Assembly: GCA_937915835.1 (NCBI GenBank) | Contig: CALGHA010000057.1 | Location: 1-17,288 of the forward strand | Source of the DNA: an uncultured Fretibacterium sp. | GTDB taxonomy: Bacteria > Synergistota > Synergistia > Synergistales > Aminobacteriaceae | Direction: 5' to 3' | DNA: 17,288 nt | In this document: positions 13,697-17,288 of the stretch, piece by piece | Layout of the letters: the number at the start of each line of letters is the position of its first letter | Numbering within the stretch: position 1 is the first letter of the stretch | The notes under the pieces: generated by a model | Database searches by the model: none | What the model was told of the DNA's origin: nothing | Seen by the model: the letters and a program-made list of their open reading frames with translations, nothing else | Position numbers and translations under genes: made by a program

Positions 13697-16156
13697 ATGA
13701 ACACACAATCATTAAGACAATTTATTTTCACGCCGGACAGTACAGGAATGAATATCACGGCTTTATGTTTCTGTACTTTCAGTGCAATCATGTCGCTTGC
13801 GTCGATTATAATCGGAATTATGAGACTTTGCGAAGGATTTTACGTCTCAGCAGGTGCATATTTTATCGCTGGAATTTTTTCCGTGATACTTTTTGCACAT
13901 TCACTTCACTGCATAATCAAATTGAACGTTAAGCCTCTTGCAAAATTTTCTTATCCGCTTATAGCTGGAGGATTTATTTACGGACTGACGATTTTATTTT
14001 TCCTTGACGGCGGGACAACTGGAGGAGTTCCTGTATTTTTCATTCTAGCAGTCGTAGCTACTCCGTTCTTCTTGGGCGTAGGTGAAGCGGTCGTAATGAT
14101 TTGTCTTGAGATTGCCGCTTACACTCTCGACGCAGTTTTTGACACTTTATATCCCGAAGCAGTTAATCATGCTCTCTCTATGCCTGAAAATTCATTTTTG
14201 CCGTTCATGATTGTCGGAGGTTCATTAGGTATAATCTGCCTGCTTTACACTTATTCATTTAGACATCAGCAGACGCGGCTTGATACGGCGATAGCTGAGG
14301 CCAATTCAGCGAACGAAGCGAAAAGTTCATTCTTAAATAATATGTCGCATGAAATCAGAACTCCTATGAACTCGATTTTAGGCATGAACGAGATGATTTT
14401 GCGCGAGGAAGATCGCCCGGAAATTCGCGAGTATGCAATGGTAATTCAACGGAGCGGACGTGCTTTGCTGGGAATAATTAACGACGTTCTGGATTTCTCG
14501 AAATTGCAGGATAAAAAGATGGAGATTATGCCAGTTCGTTATGATTTAAGCTCGCTGATTAATGACCTTGTGAATATAGCGGCCGAACAGGCTAAGAAAA
14601 AATCTCTGACCTTCACGGTGAACGTTGACAAAAATATTCCGAGAATACTTGACGGTGACGAATATCACATTAGGCAAGTCATGATGAATATTCTCAACAA
14701 CGCGATTAAATACACTGAGCACGGAGGAGTTACGGTTACGATAAGTCATGAGACGATTGACAACTATCATATTCTGCTGAAGTGTTCAGTCAGTGATACG
14801 GGAATAGGGATTAAATCTGAGGACTTAGAGCATATATTCCAGCCGTTTGAACATATCGAGGCATCGCGAAAATTTAGTGCTGACGGTTCAGGTTTGGGCT
14901 TGTCAATAGTTCAGAAATTGCTTCAGCTGATGGGGTCTGAATTAAAAGTTGAGAGCGTATTTCATAAAGGTTCGACGTTCTCATTTGACATTCAGCAGGC
15001 AGTAATAAAATGGGAGCCTATTGGGGATTATGAGCGTGCATTCTCGCTGGCGGCTTCTCACCAGTCAAAGAATTTTACGCAGTCATTTACCGCACCGAAC
15101 GCAAAAGTCTTAGTTGTTGATGATGCTGACGTGAACTTGCTAGTGTTCGCTAATTTGCTCAAGAAAACTAAGATTAAGATTGATACGGCCTCAAGCGGTG
15201 TAGAAATGCTCCAGATGGTCAGGATGAATCACTATAACATGATATTCTTGGACCACAGAATGCCCGGCATGGACGGAATTGAAGCGTTCCATAACATGAA
15301 GAAGATGACTGACGGCTTGAACTATAATACTCCGGTTGTTGCGTTAACGGCCAATGCTGTATTAGGAGCGCGGCAGTTATATATTGATGAGGGCTTCAGC
15401 GATTATATTTCCAAGCCTGTTGACACTGTGAGACTTGAACAAATTTTGCTTGAGTATCTTCCGCCTGATTTGGTGATTAAGAACGATGAAAACTCTGACG
15501 TTGACGACCACGAAGAGGCTAAACCGGCGATTGAATTTGTCAGTGAGCAGCCTGATGAAAACGAAGAGGCCGAAGAGACTTCACCGTATAAAAATATTCC
15601 TGGAATTGATTACAATGCGGCAGTAACGAACTGCGGAACTGAAGAGACGTTTGTTCAAGCTCTGGAAATTTTCTATAATTCGCTGGACAAGAAGGCTGAC
15701 GAAATCGAGGGCTTTGAACGCGAAAAGGACATCAAGAATTACACGATAAAAGTTCACGCGTTGAAGAGTGCGGCACGTCTGGTCGGAGCTTTAAAACTCT
15801 CGGATGATGCGAAATATCTTGAGGCTTGCGGTGATAAGAATGACGAGGCAGAAATTGAAGCGAAAACTCCGGCGTTATTATCACTCTACAGAAGCTATAA
15901 GCCGACGTTAGCGAAAGTTTTCGGTGCTAATGATGAACCTGATATGTCATTGCCTGAAATGTCCGTTGCTGATTTGCACGAGATGTATTCACTGCTTAAG
16001 GGATTTGCGGCAGATTTCGACCTTGACAACATCGACGCAATGATAGAAGAAACAAAGAAATACAGAATTCCCGAGTCTGAACGCGAAAAATTCGAGAAGA
16101 TTAAAGAGTGCGTAACTAATGCGGACTGGGGAGGACTTGAAGAGTTATTAGCTTAA
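13697..16156 (+). CDS. Membrane hybrid histidine kinase with receiver and Hpt domain (HK-C)
   Basis: A complete three-step phosphorelay kinase of BarA-like layout. Numbering is from the ATG at 13697. Six hydrophobic segments lie within about 19-190. HisKA has H218 (MSHEIRTPMNSILGM). HATPase has N331/N334/N335, D367 in DTGIGI and GSGLGL (397-402). The receiver (about 468-590) has D475/D476, phosphoacceptor D519 (FLDHRMPG), T551 and K573. An acidic linker leads to an Hpt domain (about 630-745) with phospho-histidine H687 in VHALKSAARLVGA, then a helical tail. The frame is open upstream to an ATG at 13649, adding 16 residues; neither start has a visible SD, and the -10 at 13640 favours 13697. 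It is the only kinase here with an Hpt, so it may also relay phosphate for HK-A and HK-B (inference). Confidence 0.92.
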   Translation: MNTQSLRQFIFTPDSTGMNITALCFCTFSAIMSLASIIIGIMRLCEGFYVSAGAYFIAGIFSVILFAHSLHCIIKLNVKPLAKFSYPLIAGGFIYGLTILFFLDGGTTGGVPVFFILAVVATPFFLGVGEAVVMICLEIAAYTLDAVFDTLYPEAVNHALSMPENSFLPFMIVGGSLGIICLLYTYSFRHQQTRLDTAIAEANSANEAKSSFLNNMSHEIRTPMNSILGMNEMILREEDRPEIREYAMVIQRSGRALLGIINDVLDFSKLQDKKMEIMPVRYDLSSLINDLVNIAAEQAKKKSLTFTVNVDKNIPRILDGDEYHIRQVMMNILNNAIKYTEHGGVTVTISHETIDNYHILLKCSVSDTGIGIKSEDLEHIFQPFEHIEASRKFSADGSGLGLSIVQKLLQLMGSELKVESVFHKGSTFSFDIQQAVIKWEPIGDYERAFSLAASHQSKNFTQSFTAPNAKVLVVDDADVNLLVFANLLKKTKIKIDTASSGVEMLQMVRMNHYNMIFLDHRMPGMDGIEAFHNMKKMTDGLNYNTPVVALTANAVLGARQLYIDEGFSDYISKPVDTVRLEQILLEYLPPDLVIKNDENSDVDDHEEAKPAIEFVSEQPDENEEAEETSPYKNIPGIDYNAAVTNCGTEETFVQALEIFYNSLDKKADEIEGFEREKDIKNYTIKVHALKSAARLVGALKLSDDAKYLEACGDKNDEAEIEAKTPALLSLYRSYKPTLAKVFGANDEPDMSLPEMSVADLHEMYSLLKGFAADFDLDNIDAMIEETKKYRIPESEREKFEKIKECVTNADWGGLEELLA

Positions 16157-16182
16157 AAATTTTTAATGGGGCGTAAAATAAT

Positions 16183-16199
16183 TTCGGTATAATTCCGAA
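16183..16199 (+). promoter_or_regulatory. -10 element inside an inverted repeat, upstream of the two-receiver gene
   Basis: TTCGG (16183-16187) and CCGAA (16195-16199) flank TATAATT, so a consensus -10 (16188-16193) lies in the spacer of a perfect 5-bp inverted repeat. A protein bound to the repeat would block the promoter. A second TATAAT lies at 16246-16251. Neither has a good -35. Confidence 0.35.
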
Positions 16200-16277
16200 T
16201 TGCACATAGTGAAAAAAGTTCGGCGGGTTGGACGAGCTTTGAATTTATAATGTGAAAGAAGGCAAGTGAGAAGGAAA

Positions 16278-17144
16278 ATGAGCAAGATTTTATTCATTAC
16301 AGAGAAAGTTAGCTTTATTTCCGAAGGCATAATTAATCACCTTAAGGCTCAAGATTTCGAAGTCTTGACGGTGAAACCTGATGTTACGGCGATATCTAAT
16401 TTCCTCAAAGAAGACAAGGGCGACGAAGAAGGAGCGATTGATCCGGAAGTTGCCGCGCTTTTGACTCAGGAAGGCGAGAACGGAGGCGAAGGGGCTGAAG
16501 CTTCAGGCGAGAACAAGAAAGAGGACATTCCGAGAATATTTATACTTTACCTTCAGGGCGAAGATAACTTGATGATTGATGTCTTAGGCTACATTCGTGA
16601 TTTAGTCGAGGACAGGGGCATAAGATTTTTCGTTATCGGAACGCAGGAAGAACTTGATGAAGTTGTCGGGAAAAAAGCGGATTACGTTGCTCAGATGTAT
16701 ACGCGTCCGGTTGACTTAGCCGAATTAATCAAGCGTTTACAGAAAGAGGGCGAGGCTGTCGATAAGCTCAAAGAGTTCAAGAGTATATTGATTGTCGACG
16801 ATGACGCTACAGCTCTGCGCTCAATGAAGAGTTTGCTTTCAACGCGCTATAAAATTCTCGTAGCTAACTCCGGCATGAACGCGATCACGATACTTGCGAA
16901 GAATAAAGTTGATTTAATCCTGCTTGACTTCGAGATGCCAATTGTCAACGGCCCGAAAGTCCTCGAGATGATACGTTCAGACCCGAACACGGCGAATATT
17001 CCTGTTATGTTCCTAACGGCTAAAGGCGACAAGCGAAGCATAATGGAAGTTTTGAGATTTAAGCCGGAAAAATATTTATTGAAGACTATGCTCCCGAAAG
17101 ACATTATGGACAGCATAGATGAGTTCTTCAAGACTAGACGTTAA
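16278..17144 (+). CDS. Two-receiver response regulator without output domain (pseudo-receiver plus receiver)
   Basis: Probably the terminal or intermediate phospho-acceptor for the neighbouring kinases. Numbering is from the ATG at 16278. Residues 1-160 look like a receiver fold with key residues missing: beta-1 ILFIT is not followed by an acidic pair, the usual phospho-aspartate position after beta-3 (IFILYLQGED) is not aspartate, and a strongly acidic, glycine-rich insertion lies at about 45-84. Residues 167-288 form a canonical receiver with D173-D175, phosphoacceptor D217 (LLDFEMP), T247 and K269, although the usual KP is KT. There is no DNA-binding or enzymatic domain. A GTG at 16266, in frame and 12 bases upstream, is an alternative start; both starts sit in a near-repeat with its own GAAGG. 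The gene follows HK-C by 121 nt and ends before a strong terminator. Confidence 0.88.
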   Translation: MSKILFITEKVSFISEGIINHLKAQDFEVLTVKPDVTAISNFLKEDKGDEEGAIDPEVAALLTQEGENGGEGAEASGENKKEDIPRIFILYLQGEDNLMIDVLGYIRDLVEDRGIRFFVIGTQEELDEVVGKKADYVAQMYTRPVDLAELIKRLQKEGEAVDKLKEFKSILIVDDDATALRSMKSLLSTRYKILVANSGMNAITILAKNKVDLILLDFEMPIVNGPKVLEMIRSDPNTANIPVMFLTAKGDKRSIMEVLRFKPEKYLLKTMLPKDIMDSIDEFFKTRR

Positions 17145-17180
17145 TTAGCTCGCAATAATAAAACACTCCTTTCTCAAAAC

Positions 17181-17215
17181 AGCCCTTCTCAGTTCAAAAA
17201 TTGGGGAGGGCTTTT
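17181..17215 (+). terminator. Strong rho-independent terminator
   Basis: AGCCCTTCTC (17181-17190) pairs with GGGGAGGGCT (17203-17212), a 10-bp stem with two G-T pairs and a 12-nt loop, and runs into TTTT (17212-17215). It ends the rightward HK-C/two-receiver transcript. A U-rich stretch on the other strand means it may also terminate the leftward gene entering from the right edge. Confidence 0.8.
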
Positions 17216-17240
17216 ACTTTCTCAAATTTTATTTTATTTC

Positions 17241-17288
17241 TCACGCATAACCCAGACGCTTCAAGGCAGTATTATTTTTTCGCCAGCC
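17241..17288 (-). CDS. C-terminal 15 codons of a leftward gene, possibly an NtrC-type regulator
   Basis: Reading leftward from the window edge, one frame gives GWRKNNTALKRLGYA followed by TGA (17241-17243). The other two frames hit stops within a few codons. The sequence resembles the last helix of Fis-type helix-turn-helix domains at the end of NtrC-like sigma54 activators (pattern LLGWxRNTLTRKLKxLG). With only 15 residues visible this is a suggestion. The terminator just beyond, facing the convergent two-receiver gene, fits a gene ending here. Confidence 0.35.
   Translation of the reverse strand, partial: GWRKNNTALKRLGYA

Noticed and set aside
16153..16166. TTAAAAATTTTTAA palindrome at the HK-C stop as a terminator
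   Set aside because: The stem is entirely A-T and would not be stable; the strong terminator lies after the two-receiver gene.
1..17288. CRISPR arrays, tRNA or rRNA genes, insertion sequences, phage genes
   Set aside because: Looked for on both strands by eye; no spaced repeats, cloverleaf-like segments, transposase motifs or terminal inverted repeats were recognised.

Overview
The window reads like a chromosomal segment from a motile, strictly anaerobic, H2-metabolising bacterium, most probably a member of the Synergistota. This rests on recalled family resemblance, not a search. The flagellin N-terminus resembles Synergistota flagellins, it lies beside the [FeFe]-hydrogenase maturation genes hydG and hydF, and the DNA is moderately AT-rich with frequent TTG start codons. 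No tRNA, rRNA, CRISPR array, insertion sequence or prophage gene was recognised.

Left part (1-3850). The 5' end of a flagellin gene runs leftward off the edge. Its leader can fold into several hairpins, and its Shine-Dalgarno (SD) sequence closely matches the CsrA-binding consensus. A gene-free spacer of about 640 bp separates it from the divergent pair hydG-hydF. These overlap by 29 bp, are followed by a terminator, and encode the radical-SAM enzyme and the GTPase scaffold that help build the hydrogenase H-cluster. The third maturase, HydE, and the hydrogenase itself are not in the window.

Middle (3851-7900). A lone ABC-exporter half transporter converges on a secreted alpha/beta hydrolase of feruloyl-esterase type. 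That gene is divergent from rarA, a AAA+ replication-fork ATPase gene with a TTG start. The rarA stop overlaps the stop of the next, convergent gene by 12 bp.

Right part (7888-17144). This is a compact signalling island. Leftward are two paralogous 7TM hybrid histidine kinases and a PAS-GGDEF-EAL protein in which both the cyclase signature and one phosphodiesterase metal-ligand position are altered. Rightward are a third membrane hybrid kinase, the only one with a C-terminal Hpt domain, and a two-receiver protein (pseudo-receiver, acidic linker, canonical receiver) without an output domain. No DNA-binding domain occurs in the cluster, so I infer a phosphorelay ending in protein-protein or c-di-GMP-linked output. 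A terminator follows. The last 48 bases look like the C-terminus of a leftward gene, possibly a Fis-type helix-turn-helix of an NtrC-like regulator.

Best candidates for something new: the signalling island with its single shared Hpt and altered c-di-GMP protein, and the CsrA-like structured flagellin leader. Smaller points are a G11 tract at the end of one kinase gene, a tandem 11-bp repeat upstream of the c-di-GMP gene, and a duplicated SD-plus-start unit at the two-receiver gene.
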